A DNA stretch of 64,000 bases from Thinopyrum elongatum (Eukaryota; Streptophyta; Magnoliopsida; Poales; Poaceae), in NCBI GenBank assembly GCA_011799875.1, contig CM022302.1:204200814-204264813 (forward strand). The letters are read 5' to 3'. Position numbers and translations under genes: made by a program. Every line of letters begins with the position of its first letter. The first letter of the stretch is position 1. The notes beneath the pieces are model-generated. The model did no database searches and was not told the origin of the DNA. It saw only the letters and a program-made list of their open reading frames with translations. Positions 22,445 to 33,424 of the stretch are shown here, one piece after another.

Positions 22445-22939
22445 TGAGGGAGTCCTGGATTAGGGGGTCTTCGGCCTGCCGACCTATCCTTTAGGGGCCG
22501 GACTATTGGGCCGTGTTACCAATGCTAGGAGGACGAGTTATGTGGAGACCCCGTGTCCAGACAGGAGGCTTTTTGGTGCCTTGGTGTGTCCTCCAAGTCA
22601 AGATAAGAAGAATTGGCATGTTTATCCTTTCCTTGTAACCGACCATGTGTAACCCTAGTACCCCTGGTGTCTATATAAACCAGAGGGTTTAGTCCGTAGA
22701 GGCTAGAACAACAACCATCATCCTACTAGTCTAGGGTTTAGTCCATCTGATCTCGTGGTAGATCGACTCTGTAATCCTCATATACACAAGCAATATAATC
22801 AAGCAGGACGTAGGGTTTTACCTCTTAGAGAGGGTTCGAACCTGGGTAAACATCGTGTCCCTAGTCCCTTGTTCCCCATTGATCCAAGATCCACACCTCA
22901 GGACCCCCTACCCGAGATCCGCCGGTTTTGACACCGACA
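22445..22939 (+). repeat. Element B LTR, copy 3 (3' LTR, complete)
   Basis: 495 bp, TG...CA, nearly identical by eye to copy 1. It contains ctatataaacc (about 22671) as a TATA box. It is preceded by a G-rich tract (ttcgggagctac) that serves as polypurine tract and followed by ccgtc, the same 5 bp that precedes copy 1. Confidence 0.9.
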
Positions 22940-22944
22940 CCGTC

Positions 22945-23489
22945 CACTCATGAGTGATCACTAGAACTTCTTGGACCAAATCAATCACTGCTGGAATTTC
23001 AACTTCAGTTGGATTTGTTGGTCTGACTTGTTGTGGGGGCTCCTCCTTCAAGGGGTCTTCTTTTATTGTTGAGGAGTGAAGATAGTCAAGAAACACATTT
23101 TTAGGTACCTCCTTCCGAGTGGAACCGAGCTTAGCTAATTCGTCGTCTGCTTGGTTGTGGGCTCGTGGAACGTGGAGTAACTCCAATCCTTCAAAATTCT
23201 TCTCAAGCTTCCTAACTGCATTGCAATATGTTGTCATAGCTGAACTTCGAATATCCCACTCTTTCATTACTTGGTTGACCACTAAATCCAAGTCACCGTA
23301 TACCATCAAACGGAGGATTCCGAGTGAAATGGCCATGCACAATCCATACAAAAGGGCTTCGTATTCAACTTCATTATTGGAGGAGGTGAAGAGAATCTGC
23401 GGGACGTAACTTAACCGATCTCTCCTGGGGGAAATTAGGATGACACCGGCTTTGCAGCCAGCCAACATTTTAGATCCGTCAAAGAACAT
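22945..23489 (-). pseudogene. Element A RNase H, duplicate copy 2
   Basis: Minus strand. It opens MFFDGSKMLAGCKAG, then SSNNEVEYEALLYGL, VYGDLDLVVNQVMKEW and HNQADDELAKLG, so the four acidic positions of RNase H are present. The frame ends at THEWTV and then reads B LTR. Upstream coding is interrupted by a stop before position 23489. Confidence 0.82.
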
Positions 23490-23499
23490 GGTCCAATGA

Positions 23500-24837
23500 T
23501 CAGGAAAGCTGCTGGTGCTTAGTCCACTCAGTTAGAAAATCCACAAGAGCTTGAGACTTGATTGCCTTCTTCACCTCGAACTTGATATCCAGGGGTAGGA
23601 GTTTAATGGCCCACTTGGCCACTCGGCCAGTTGCGTCTCTGCTGTTCATAATTTCTGACAGAGGTGCATCACTGACTACTGTGACTGAGTGCTCTTGAAA
23701 ATAATGTGCCACTTTCTTTGCAGTCAGATAAATTCCATAGACAAACTTCTATTAATGTGGATACCGCTGCTTGGAAGGGGTCAAAACTTCTGAAATGTAA
23801 TAAACATGCCTCTGAACTTTCAAGGCCTTGCCTTGTTCTTCTCGCTCAACCGTGAGCACTATGCTAATCATTTGGCTTGTAGCTACTATGTATAGAAGCA
23901 ATGGTTCTTTGCTACTTGGAGCAGCGAGCACCGACTAGGTGGAATGCATAACTTTGAGTTCCTCGAACGCAGCTTGTACTTCATTCGTCCACTCAAATTT
24001 GTCTGACTTCTTCATCAGTAGGTAAAGCAACCGGGCTTTCTCACCGAGTCTAGAAATGAATTTGCTTAGGGCTGCTAGACAGCTTGTGAGTCTTTGGACG
24101 TCATGGTCTCATGGAGACGCTCCGGTGTCTTCATTTGAACAATTGCGCTGATCTTTTCGGGGTTGGCCTCAATTCCTCATTCGCAAACAAGAAAACCGAG
24201 TAGTTTGCCAGCCAGAACCCTGAAAACACACTTGGCGGGGTTAAGCTCGATCCCAAATAGATGAAGGTTTGTGAAGGTTTTGGCGAGGTTTGCTAGGAGG
24301 TCGAAACCTTTCCTAGACTTGACCACAATGTCGTCCATGTAAGCCTCCATGTTCCGACTGATTTGCTTCTGTAAGCATTTCTGGATCATGCGCTGAAAAG
24401 TTGCACCAGCATTTGTAAGATCGAATGGCATCGTGATATAGAAAAAGCACCCGAAAGGGGTGATGAAGGCTGTTTTTATTTCATCAGGACCATACATTCG
24501 GCTCTTGTGGTACTCGGAGTACACATCCAGAAAACAAAGTCGCTTGCAACCAGTAGTGGAATCCACTATTTGGTTGATGCGAGGAAGAGGAAAATGATCC
24601 TTGGGACAAACCCTATTGATGTGCTTAAAATCTGCACACATTCTAAGGGAATTGTTTTTCTTCGGCACCATGACTACATTGGTGAGCCACTCGGAGTGGT
24701 AGACCTCACGGATGAATTCGGCAGCCGGCGGCCGTGCAATCTCTTGGCCAATTGCTTTGTGCTTCCCAATTGAGTAATGCCGTAGATGCTCTTTGACTAG
24801 TATCGCCTTGGAATCAACATGGAGTCAATGCTTAGCC
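23500..24837 (-). pseudogene. Element A reverse transcriptase, duplicate copy 2
   Basis: Minus strand. The core frame 24177-24671 has MVPKKNNSLRMCADF, CPKDHFPLPRINQIVDST, FLDVYSEYHKSRM, FDLTNAGATFQRMIQKC and YMDDIVVKS. A second block (23500-23712) contains the connection region (ATGRVAKWAIKLLPLDIKF). Stops lie between the blocks. The product would copy genomic RNA into cDNA. Confidence 0.85.
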
Positions 24838-25042
24838 AACTTCCTGGAACACCCGGCATGTTTGAAGGTTTCCATGCAATGATATCCCATCTCTCATAGA
24901 GAAATTGGATGAGCTCGCCTTCCAATTTGTTGCCCAGGGTTGTGGAAATGTTGGTTGGTTGAGCATTCGCATCTTCTAGATGAATATGCACTTGCTTGGT
25001 CTTACCGGCCGACTGAAATGCAAACTCAGCTGTTGGCTTCTT

Positions 25043-25620
25043 TTACTTCAACAACTCACTCGGATCCACTGCCTTCTGGTATTCGGCCAACTCGGCCAGT
25101 GCCATATGAGCATCCACAATGAGGGAGCCATGCTGTAGGCACTCTTCAGCTCTCTGGCTGTTTACGGAGACTGTGATCACCCCATTTAGGCCAGGCAACT
25201 TCAACTTGAGGTACACATAGCATGGCATGGCCATGAAACATGCATAGGCAGGCCTACCCAAAATAGCATAGTAGGCACTCCGAAAATCAACTACTTCAAA
25301 CACAACTTCTCTTTTCTGAAATTCTTCTCATCACCGAACACGACCTCCAGGGAGATCTGTCTGAGTGATTTTGCCTTCTTGCCGGGGATGACTCCATGGA
25401 ACTGCATACTGCTGGTGCTGAGCTTGGACATCGGAATGCCCATTTCCTTTAATGTGTCTGCATAAAGGATGTTCAAGCTGCTGCCGCCATCCATAAGGAC
25501 TTTGCATAGTCGAACACCGCTAATGAGAGGGTCAACCACTAGCGCCTGCCACCCAGGGGTCGGTATGTAGGCGGGGTGGTCTGACTGGTCAAAGGTCATG
25601 GGCGTCTTGTCCCAATCCAA
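25043..25620 (-). pseudogene. Element A aspartic protease
   Basis: Two overlapping minus-strand frames separated by a shift near 25300: VRLCKVLMDGGSSLNILYAD with the active-site Asp, FHGVIPGKKAK and LEVVFGDEKNF, then YYAILGRPAYACFMAMPCYVYLKLKLPG. The DGG active-site form and the downstream GRPAYA motif match element C closely. Confidence 0.8.
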
Positions 25621-25689
25621 ATACTTGGTGACTTAGGGCATCACCATATTCAATTCTCAGTTGATAACTTTCATATTTCGTTTGCACTC

Positions 25690-27992
25690 GGGATCGGCGA
25701 AGATCATCATGACTTTCTCCACTGCGGGGAAATCTCCGGAAGGCCCTTTCCCCCATCACTATCGACCTGGTCTTTGCCGTCCGACTGGACTTCTCTCAAG
25801 AATTTCTTCAACACCATACATTCCCGAGTGGTGTGCTTGGGTAAAATCACATAGCCCTCCTCATCCCTCTTGGTATGAATCTGGCAGGGTTGGTCAAGAA
25901 TATTGCCCCCCAAGTCACTCTTCCTCTTCGGGGCCCATTCCTTCTTCTGCTTCTGAGGCCCTTTGCCTTTTCCTTGTCTGGCTAGGGTCGTGAGTTCGGC
26001 GTTGTCGGCTGCTTTAGCCTTGTGCTGCTGCTTTCGGCCAGAGCTATGGCCCGACTGATTCGCATCTCCAGCTCGACCTTTTCCGCTCCCAAATCGGTCC
26101 TCCTCCTCACCATTCGCGTACCGGTTTGCTATCTCCATCATTCGGCATAGGGTTGAAATTTCTATTCAGCCAAATTTGAGGGTTAGTTCTTGGTACTTCA
26201 CCCCATTCTTGAAGGCGCAGATGTCTTGGTGTTCGATCATGTTCTGGATTGTCTTGTGGAGCATGTTCCATTGCTGGATATACTCTCTCAGGGTTTCGTT
26301 GCTCTTCTGGATGCAGTGTTGCAACTCGGCCAATCCTCCTGGCTGCTTGTAAGTGCCTTCAAAGGTCTTGACAAACACTCGGGAAAGATCTTCCCAGCTC
26401 AAGATGCTATTGGGTGGCAACTGATTGAGCCAGGCCCTAGCGGACCCTTCTAGCATCAGAGGAAGGTGCTTCATAGCCACATCATCATCACCCGCCCCCA
26501 ATCTGGACGGCCACTCGATAATCCTCTTGCCACGTCTCTGGCTTTAATTCACCGGTGAATTTGCTTATTCCAGTCGCTAACCTGAAGTTAGCAGGAATAA
26601 CCGCCGAGCGGATGTATCTGCTAAAACATATTGGGCCTGAGGAGGTAGACCCACTCGTATAATCTTTGACATAGTTTTCTCTGTATGCTCGGCCTGGGTC
26701 GACCAGGTTCTAGGCATAAACTGATCTCGCATTGAACTGTGGGTCTTGGTAGCCCATTCCCTCTTGGTCTCGTGGATGATAACTACCCAACTGCCATGGA
26801 GGGTTGAGCCTCAAATCATCATCGTATTGGTGTCTGTTATCGTACTGTCAGGGCACATACGAATCATCCCGCGGAGGGGTCGCCTGGACACGGTGACGAT
26901 CATCATGTTGCCGAGGGGGCGTGATCTGATCATGATTCCAATTCCAATTCCCATACTGCTCATGTTGCCGAGCATGAGCTAAACCTCTAGGGGAAGGTGA
27001 CTCTCTACATCTCCTGGGCACAATCAGGCTATGAGCCGACAGGGTCGTATATGCCCCCACCGATCTGTTGTGAATGCGGTCAGGCAACTAAGACACGGCA
27101 AAGTTTTGTGCCATGGATGTCTTCAATAGTACTTGAATTTGCCCAAGTCCTTTAGCTACCAAACCAGAAGGTTGAATGGAATCTGTGACTATTGTTGCCG
27201 GTGCCAAGCTCTGCAGTGGACTACGTAGCACTCGGTAACTTTGGTCTTCGTTAGTCGGAAACAACTGTCTTCTGTTCTGACTGGAACTAGGTTGCTGACA
27301 CAGACGATCCTCTCTCCCGTTGCTCAAGGCGCGTGCACTCGTCCAAGGTGTCCAAATGCGTTAACTCCAAGGCGAGAGCATTAGGGGTCATTCCTGTTAT
27401 AGGTGTGCACAGAATTGTTCAGCTTTGCGGTTGAGTTTGCCAATCTGATCCCGAGTGAGAGGCGGAGGCATTGATTCGTCCACTCGGGGACCATCTCCAA
27501 GGCTGACATCTGTGTGCTCCCGAGACTCGTGGCCAAGTCCATCCTAGTTATTTGGAAACTAGGTGGGCCATTATCTTGACCGGCCATCAAAACCTCCGCG
27601 GAGGACTCAACGCTCTCGCAGTCGACTTTATCTTGCAACCCCTCATGGAGAGATTTGAACAGATCATGGAAAGATTCTTCGTGCTCGAGCATAGCTACTT
27701 GTTCGATCGTGGCCTGAAGAGCCACGGCTTGCTTGATCCACCGCTGGAGCCGCAAGCGGCCGGAGCGCTTGCAACGGCACCAAGAGGGGAGTCAGGGATT
27801 CATCTGGTACGGGAACGACGGTTGTCGAAGGAGAACTCCGCAAGTGCTTGCACGAAAGTGCGCTATGGCACGGATGGGCAGCAACTCCGCATCCAGTGGG
27901 TCTTTCTGAAGCGACACCGAATCATCGGCAATGAAGCAGAGGGTACCGAAATGGATCTCGTTGCGAAGAACCATCTTACCGCCAAAAACCAT
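25690..27992 (-). pseudogene. Element A gag
   Basis: Minus strand, several frames. The gag capsid-type domain (26166-26501) has MKHLPLMLEGSARAWLNQLP, SWEDLSRVFVKTFEGTYKQP and LREYIQQWNMLH. The C-terminal basic region (25707-26141) carries a degenerate zinc knuckle (CQIHTKRDEEGYVILPKHTT then REC). The N-terminal part (26848-27992) is Arg/Gln/Asn-rich and broken by stops. It starts near the 5' LTR, as expected for the first sense gene. Confidence 0.75.
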
Positions 27993-28040
27993 GATGAGTG
28001 AAAAATTTCACCTACGTCGTAAATCGCTAGACGCGCAACC

Positions 28041-28057
28041 CCACGATGGGCACCAAC
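28041..28057 (-). other. Primer-binding-like site of element A
   Basis: On the minus strand this reads gttggtgcccatcgtgg, directly after the 5' LTR end (cgata). It resembles the site of element C (gttggcgcccaccgtgg). The tRNA was not identified. Confidence 0.6.
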
Positions 28058-28662
28058 TATCGTGGGAATAATTCTGACAATGAGTACTAGGGTATGAAAA
28101 ATGGACTGAGCCTAGCTACGGTGATGTGTGACACAAGGTTTTACGAGTTCTGGCCCCTCACGATGGAGGTAAAGACCCTACGTCTCGAGCTCAGGAGCTG
28201 TTGTTTTTCTTGCTTCTACAGGAATACAAAGGTTGCGAACCCCTGTCCAAGTGCTGTGGGGCGTCTTATCTAGAGTGTGCCGCCCCTTTGTCTAGCTATG
28301 TTACAGGGGAGTTGACGATTCAAGTTAATTACAGTCATTACTACTGCTAACTGAAGCATTGATTGCTAGTAACACCTAAGGACGTGCGCCCGCAGATGGT
28401 CGAGGTTCCGTGTTGATTGTTCGCCTTCCTGGTCCGAGTGCTGGTGGGGTACTCGAGTGAACGGAATGGTAGCCGAATGAACCACCAGCATTCGGGTGAA
28501 CAGATTGTGTCCGAGTGGATGAATGGTATCCAAGTGGATGAGCTTTGAAGAATATCTGAATGTGCTTATGACCCAGGGGTCTTAATACTTGTGGATGTGG
28601 GGCCCTAAGTAAGGTCCAAGATGCCCGTCTCGTGACCCTACCCGTAATAGGTGGCCCCAACA
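28058..28662 (-). repeat. Element A 5' LTR
   Basis: 605 bp, partner of 3038-3640. On the minus strand it starts tgttggggccacc and ends cccacgata, so the terminal CA has become TA. The target copy cctag follows at 28663-28667. Confidence 0.85.
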
Positions 28663-28723
28663 CCTAGCGCTCATGGAGGAGCCGCTCCACTTCCTCCTGT
28701 ACTGTACAAGGGGCCAACACGAC
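28663..28723 (-). pseudogene. Upstream part of the reading frame split by element A
   Basis: Minus strand. It reads TVQEEVERLLHER into the insertion site and continues in frame at 3037-2896 when only one copy of the 5-bp target site is counted. No known domain is recognised. Confidence 0.42.
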
Positions 28724-29178
28724 TGACGGTGTCCTAGCTAAGGGGCTTCTCACCACGTCGATTCCTGGCCTGGTGGGTCGGACTTAGGATCCTTTGTCTG
28801 TTCCATTCTGAGCCACTTTGGGCTACCCATGAAGATTATAAGTAAGATCTAGAAGATTTGATGTATACTCCAAGATGCTAGATTCGTGAAGGACTCTGCC
28901 TCCCCGTACGTAGCCGACTAGGGCCTTGTACCCTAGGACCCCCCGGGTAACTATATAAATAGAGGGGCCTGGCTCGTAGAAATCACCATACAATCTTTGG
29001 ATAGTTACCCATACTCTGTACACACTCCAACGCAAAAAAAACAAGACAAGCAAGAGGTAGGGTATTATCTCTTCGGAGAGCCTAAACCTGGGTAAAATCT
29101 CATGTCATTGTTACAATTGTTCCAACACATCTAGCTTAGGATCCCCTACCTTGAGATCTGCCATATTTAGCTCCGTTA
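28724..29178 (+). repeat. LTR of element E (5' LTR, degenerate)
   Basis: Starts tgacggtgtcctagc. It has a clear TATA box (ctatataaatag, 28951-28962) and the gypsy LTR leader (tagggtattatctc ... cctaaacctgggtaaa), and ends near agctccgtta. The ends are approximate because no partner LTR is in the window. Confidence 0.6.
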
Positions 29179-29411
29179 GTGGTGGCCCATGCAACTCCTG
29201 CTAGGTGATCGTCCTAGATCGATGGGATTCAAGATCAATGCTCAGAACCCGCCTGCACAATCTTTGTGTTGGGCCAGATGTTCATCAAAGATGATGTCAC
29301 CCTCATCACCAACTCGACTAGCCTCCTCGACCAGGTCGAGTACTTTGATCTAGGCCAGACCATCAGGTTTGGCAGCATGGATACCCGCAGATCTCCATGG
29401 TGAGCTGATCT
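29179..29411 (+). other. Element E internal sequence, left part
   Basis: The primer-binding area is decayed (gtggtggccc...). A short open stretch (MFIKDDVTLITNSTSLLDQV ... IRFGSMDTRRSP, about 29282-29400) looks like the beginning of a gag-type leader protein and then stops. It continues across element C at 57706. Confidence 0.45.
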
Positions 29412-29416
29412 TCTCT

Positions 29417-29964
29417 TATTGGGGGTATAACCCCACGGTATGACATGCCTGTTCAGGGCCAGGTTATCCAGTGGCGATTCGGAAGATGGTGTCTGTCAAG
29501 TAGGCCACGATGACCAAGAATTTTTGAGGCCTAGAAGACAAATCACCAAGCGGGCCGGCTCATGGCCCAGAACCTGAGATGCCGGCTCGCTACAAGAAGA
29601 TGAAGGAAAGTTCCTTACTTGGGAAGTAGGACAACTAGGAAGTAGATTAGGGCACGAGTTGGACTACAACCCGGACTCTGTTGTAAACCAGTCCCTCAAC
29701 CTATATATAGGGAGAGCCCCTGGGGTAGAAAGATTAAGTTACAAGCTCTCGAGTACTATGTTAGCCAAGTTGCACCCTTGTAATCGAGATCCCACACAAT
29801 AAACAATCAAGCAGGAGTAGGCTATTACCTCCACCATGAGGGCCGAACCTGGTAAACCCCTTGTCTTTCATTTCCGATCAACCTCGTTCAAGCTACTACT
29901 TAGCGGCGATGGCCTCACGACTAAGTCCTTTCACGAGGACATCTACCGTGACAAAACCACGACA
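29417..29964 (+). repeat. Element C 5' LTR
   Basis: 548 bp, partner of 57151-57700. The start reads tattgggggtataacc against tgttggggatataacc in the 3' LTR, so the terminal TG is TA. The end is ccacgaca. A TATA box (ctatatatag) is near 29702. Confidence 0.9.
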
Positions 29965-29985
29965 GTTGGCGCCCACCGTGGGGCT
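29965..29985 (+). other. Primer-binding site of element C
   Basis: gttggcgcccaccgtgggg follows the 5' LTR directly. The tggcgccca form is common in plant gypsy elements; the tRNA was not identified. Confidence 0.75.
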
Positions 29986-29989
29986 ATCG

Positions 29990-32620
29990 CCCGGTGGTGT
30001 TGAGTTCTTGGAGGGAGCTCTCCCAGGGATCGAGGGATACGCGATTGGCCGCATGACCAAGAGTCATCGTGGCAAGCTCTGCATCAACGATTCGGGCTGG
30101 GGCCCCGAGGCCGACTCAATTGAGTACATGTACCGGGTCCCCATTGGTAAGATCCACATCTTCATCGGCAAAATCGGTGAATCAGGACCCGAGCCAGACA
30201 TCTGCACCGACATCGTTGAGCCGGCTCGGCGCACGCAATCCGCCCGAGCTCAAGCCGGCTGGAACCATGTTTTCATCGGCTTCACCCAGGGGGTCGATCT
30301 GGTGGATAACTCCATGTCTGGTGGGGACACTTTGGTCTACTCCGACGGAGAGTCATCGGTCGGTGATACTGAGTCGATCCTCCCGCTGTACAATGGCAGA
30401 CTTGGGGGCTACTCTGATGATGAGCCGGCTCCAACCGATCTCGAGCCACTCCATCGGACCACCATCTACATGGCAGGCACGGCGCCGGCCTTCGACTCTA
30501 CTACGGCGGGAGCCATGGGAGGAACTGCTGCTTCAGCAACAGATCCAAACGCGGCCGACCAGTCAAAACGCCAGCTCAAGTTCTTTCGGAGCTGATGGTC
30601 TCATTGACGACACTCATGGAGTCACCGCTAACAGCGGAGAGCCAGGTGGAGCGCAATGTGGAGGTGGCTAAACTTCGCGAGTAGATGGCTAAAGCTTAGG
30701 AGGATATCAACGCCGAGAACGCTCGCATGGTGGAGCTACGAGCCCAGGTTCACAATGAGGCAGAGGGTCTGAGGACAGAGGCCTGGCACATGGGTCTATG
30801 ACAGAATGCTTCAGATATGGTTCATCAGAGGAGGCACATGGGCCGCCTGCCCCCCCAAGTATGAGCCTAGGTGTCTGTTCAACACGCCCGCTCTGGGGGC
30901 TGGGCCAAGCACCCCGGCGGTCCTGGTTATACGCCAGTTGAACCGGGCCGTGCCCCAGGATAGAGATGGGCGGCCACCACCAGCTCAGCCTCGATAGCCG
31001 GCTCAACAGCGCCAGCCTGAGCCGCCCCCTTGCCCACTGCCAGTCCGGACAACTCCAGATTGTTCCCTGACGCCATCAAGTCACTTCTCCAACCCCGTGG
31101 ATAACCTGTTGGCAGCAGCCACCAACCTCGCAGCGCTTCCGATTATAGGAAATACCCCAGTTGAGATCGAGACCCAGAACGCCATCGATATGTTGAAGAC
31201 TGCGATTGCCCAACAAGCAAACTACTCCTACAGTCAGCAGTGACTCCACTCCACCCTGCATCCAAGCTGCAGCAGGAGCCGCCATGCTGAGTCACCAGCG
31301 GTCTCTAGCAACGCTCATCGACAACACATGCAGCCGCATGACCCGCCTCAGTTTGGAGCCCTAGACGCCCAGGAGATCGTTGACACGGCCCGGGCATGAC
31401 AAGAAGCGGAAGCAGCCATGGCGGCTCAGCCATCACCCGCTATAGCCCTTTGGCTTCGTAGGGTGTCAGGTCAAGCACTAGAACCATTGGGATTCCTTGC
31501 ATGGCGCCAGCTCTGCCCAACGAGCGCATGCCCAAGGATTTCAAAGGTCCCCGAAAAGTGCCCAATTACACGGCTGATCTTGAGCTGGCCGCATGGATTG
31601 AGAGCTACGAGATCGTCGTGGATATGCTGGATGTCAGCGAAGCAGTTTGTGCGAAATAATTGACCATGATGTTGGAAGGGTCGGCTCGTACTTGGATGAA
31701 AAACCTGTCTCCCAACTCCATCAACACTTGGGGTGAATTGAAGGAATGCTTCATCAGGAACTTTCAAGGAACTTGCAAGCGCCCAATGACGATTGTTGAC
31801 TTATAACATTGTGTCCAACGAGAGGGAGAGTCGGCTCATCACTGGTCGCGCCGGGTTGCGGACATCATACACTTTTCTGACAGCATAACGGCGGCTCAGG
31901 TTGTTTTGATTCTGCAAAAGAATTGTCATTTTGACCCCCTTGTTCAAAAACTTGGACGCCTCAAGCAAAAGGTGCAGGACATGGATGAGCTCATGGACGT
32001 CCTTACCAGGTATGCCGAGTCAGCCAACACGAAGGATCCCAGTCCGGATGAGGATCAGGCTGGCAAGGGCAGAAAAAATGGCGGTGGAAAGGGACAACAC
32101 CAGAATAATCCTGTGTAAAATGGCAACCATCGTAACCAGGGCAATGGTGGAAAACGTAAAACATTCAGAGGGCGGCTCAGATTTTGTCGCCAACACCAAC
32201 ACCGGTTTCAAAGGCCAAATACGGAATAATTCTGGAAGGCCTTACAATGGGAACAAGCCTCGTAATTATGAGGAAGCACTTAAAGCCCCTTGCCCGAAGC
32301 ATAATACCCAGGATAAGCAGGCGAATCATTCTTGGGAAAACTGTTATATTATGCAGCAATTTTGCAATCAGGCCTACCAAAGTCATCAGGGCGGAGGCGG
32401 TGGAGACCTGGGTCAACCCGGAGTAGGCGGCTCAGGGTCTGGTTTTCTGGGGGCCGGCTCATCTGGTGGCTTCCAGAGTCCCGGTTATCAGGGCCCGGGT
32501 GGCTCGAGTGCTGGCTATCAAGGCTCTGGCACCAATGGTGGAAATCAGCAATCTGGTCAAGGCGTTTAGCAGCAGGGTAACCAGTCAGGGTTTCAGAGTA
32601 ACCCCAAGCAGTTGAACAGT
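29990..32620 (+). pseudogene. Element C gag
   Basis: The N-terminal region (to 30595) has YMYRVPIGKIHIFIGKIGES and an acidic segment (DGESSVGDTESILPLYNG). After a broken middle, the capsid-type domain appears at about 31550-32050 (LELAAWIESYEIVVDMLD, MLEGSARTWMKNLSPNSIN, VQKLGRLKQKVQDMDELMD). A Gly/Ser-rich tail with a knuckle-like CPKHN...HSWENC (about 32290-32345) precedes the protease. Stops near 31658 and 31805 and later shifts make it nonfunctional. Confidence 0.75.
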
Positions 32621-32689
32621 GGATAGTACCACGTCTTCACAGCTAGTACCTGCAAGCAGGATCGCAAGCTCCAAAAACGTGATGTCAAC

Positions 32690-33424
32690 ATGGTCGAGTT
32701 CGTGGTCCCTGAGTATTTGAATTGGTCGAAGCAACCAGTCATCTGGAGTAGGGCGGACCATCCTCCCCGGGTTGAGAATCCGGGTTGTCTGGCTTTGGTG
32801 GTGGCACCTCAAGTCGGTGGTTATAAGCTCACTAAAGTGCTTATGGATGGAGGAAGCAGCATCAACATCCTATACTATGATACCTTCAGGCGCATGAACT
32901 TGTCAGATAAACAACTCTTCCCATCCTCGACTGTTTTTCACAGGATCGTCCCTGGGAAGTCTGCTTATCCTATTGGGTGGATTAAGCTGAAAGTTGCATT
33001 TGGTGATGAGTACAATTACATAACGGAGTTTCTGACGTTTGAGGTGGTCAAGATCAAAAGCCCATATCATGCTCTCTTTGGGCGGCCGGCTTACGCTAGT
33101 TTCATGGCCTGGCCCTGCTATGTTTATCTCAAGCTCAAGATGCCTAGACCAGAAGCCGCTATCACAATCGATGGCGACAGAAGGATTGCTCGTGAGTGTG
33201 AAGAAGGGGACGCAGCTTATGCTGAGTCGGCCTGCGCAACAAAGGAGTTGAAGTTTTATATATCCAATGTTGACCCGGCCGACATGACACCCCTGAAGAA
33301 ACCCACCACAGAGACAGATCCCCCTCTCAAATTCAAGCCAGCTAAGGACACAAAGCAAATTGACTTTACTCCGGGCGACTCATCCCAACAGTTCACTATT
33401 GGGACTGGCTTGAACCCCAAATAG
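32690..33424 (+). CDS. Element C protease region (open frame)
   Basis: An open frame of 244 residues ending in TAG at 33422-33424. It holds YKLTKVLMDGGSSINILYYD at the active site, KLKVAFGDEYNYITEFLTFE, and YHALFGRPAYASFMAWPCYV. The Lys/Pro-rich tail leads toward RT. The frame ends just before RT, at a site that in an intact polyprotein would read on; the next coding block begins at once. It would process the gag-pol polyprotein. Confidence 0.72.
   Translation: MVEFVVPEYLNWSKQPVIWSRADHPPRVENPGCLALVVAPQVGGYKLTKVLMDGGSSINILYYDTFRRMNLSDKQLFPSSTVFHRIVPGKSAYPIGWIKLKVAFGDEYNYITEFLTFEVVKIKSPYHALFGRPAYASFMAWPCYVYLKLKMPRPEAAITIDGDRRIARECEEGDAAYAESACATKELKFYISNVDPADMTPLKKPTTETDPPLKFKPAKDTKQIDFTPGDSSQQFTIGTGLNPK

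Larger units (their letters stand above)
13795..22939 (+). mobile_element. Element B: non-autonomous gypsy element (gag-protease plus antisense gene)
   Basis: Plus strand, from a truncated 5' LTR (13795-14204) to a complete 3' LTR (22445-22939) followed by the target copy ccgtc (22940-22944). The sense strand encodes gag and protease only (14232-17384). No RT, RNase H or integrase homology is visible before the antisense gene (18725-21926). It probably depended on an autonomous relative. The deletion at 14204/14205 removed the LTR end, primer-binding site and leader, so this copy cannot replicate. Confidence 0.83.
22940..24837 (-). repeat. Element A pol segment, duplicate copy 2
   Basis: Alignable end to end with 11033-12928, with scattered substitutions. 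Its right end continues into A's native sequence (aacttcctggaac), so this is the original arrangement and the left copy is the product of the rearrangement. Confidence 0.85.
3038..28662 (-). mobile_element. Element A: Ty3/gypsy retrotransposon with antisense gene, interrupted by element B
   Basis: A minus-strand LTR element. The 3' LTR is at 3038-3640 and the 5' LTR at 28058-28662, flanked by cctgg (3033-3037) and cctag (28663-28667), a 5-bp duplication with one transition. A primer-binding-like stretch abuts the 5' LTR and a G-rich purine tract abuts the 3' LTR. Order in sense is gag, protease, RT, RNase H, integrase, then an oppositely oriented gene (4506-8627). Element B inserted in the pol region and the junction was later tandem-duplicated, so RT/RNase H occurs twice. 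Every sense domain carries stops or shifts. The plan matches Tat-type gypsy elements; the family name is not determined. Confidence 0.88.

Noticed and set aside
30069..30671. Second plus-strand frame over element C gag
   Set aside because: Overlaps the frame with the gag leader motifs and has low-complexity Ser/Arg composition typical of a shadow.
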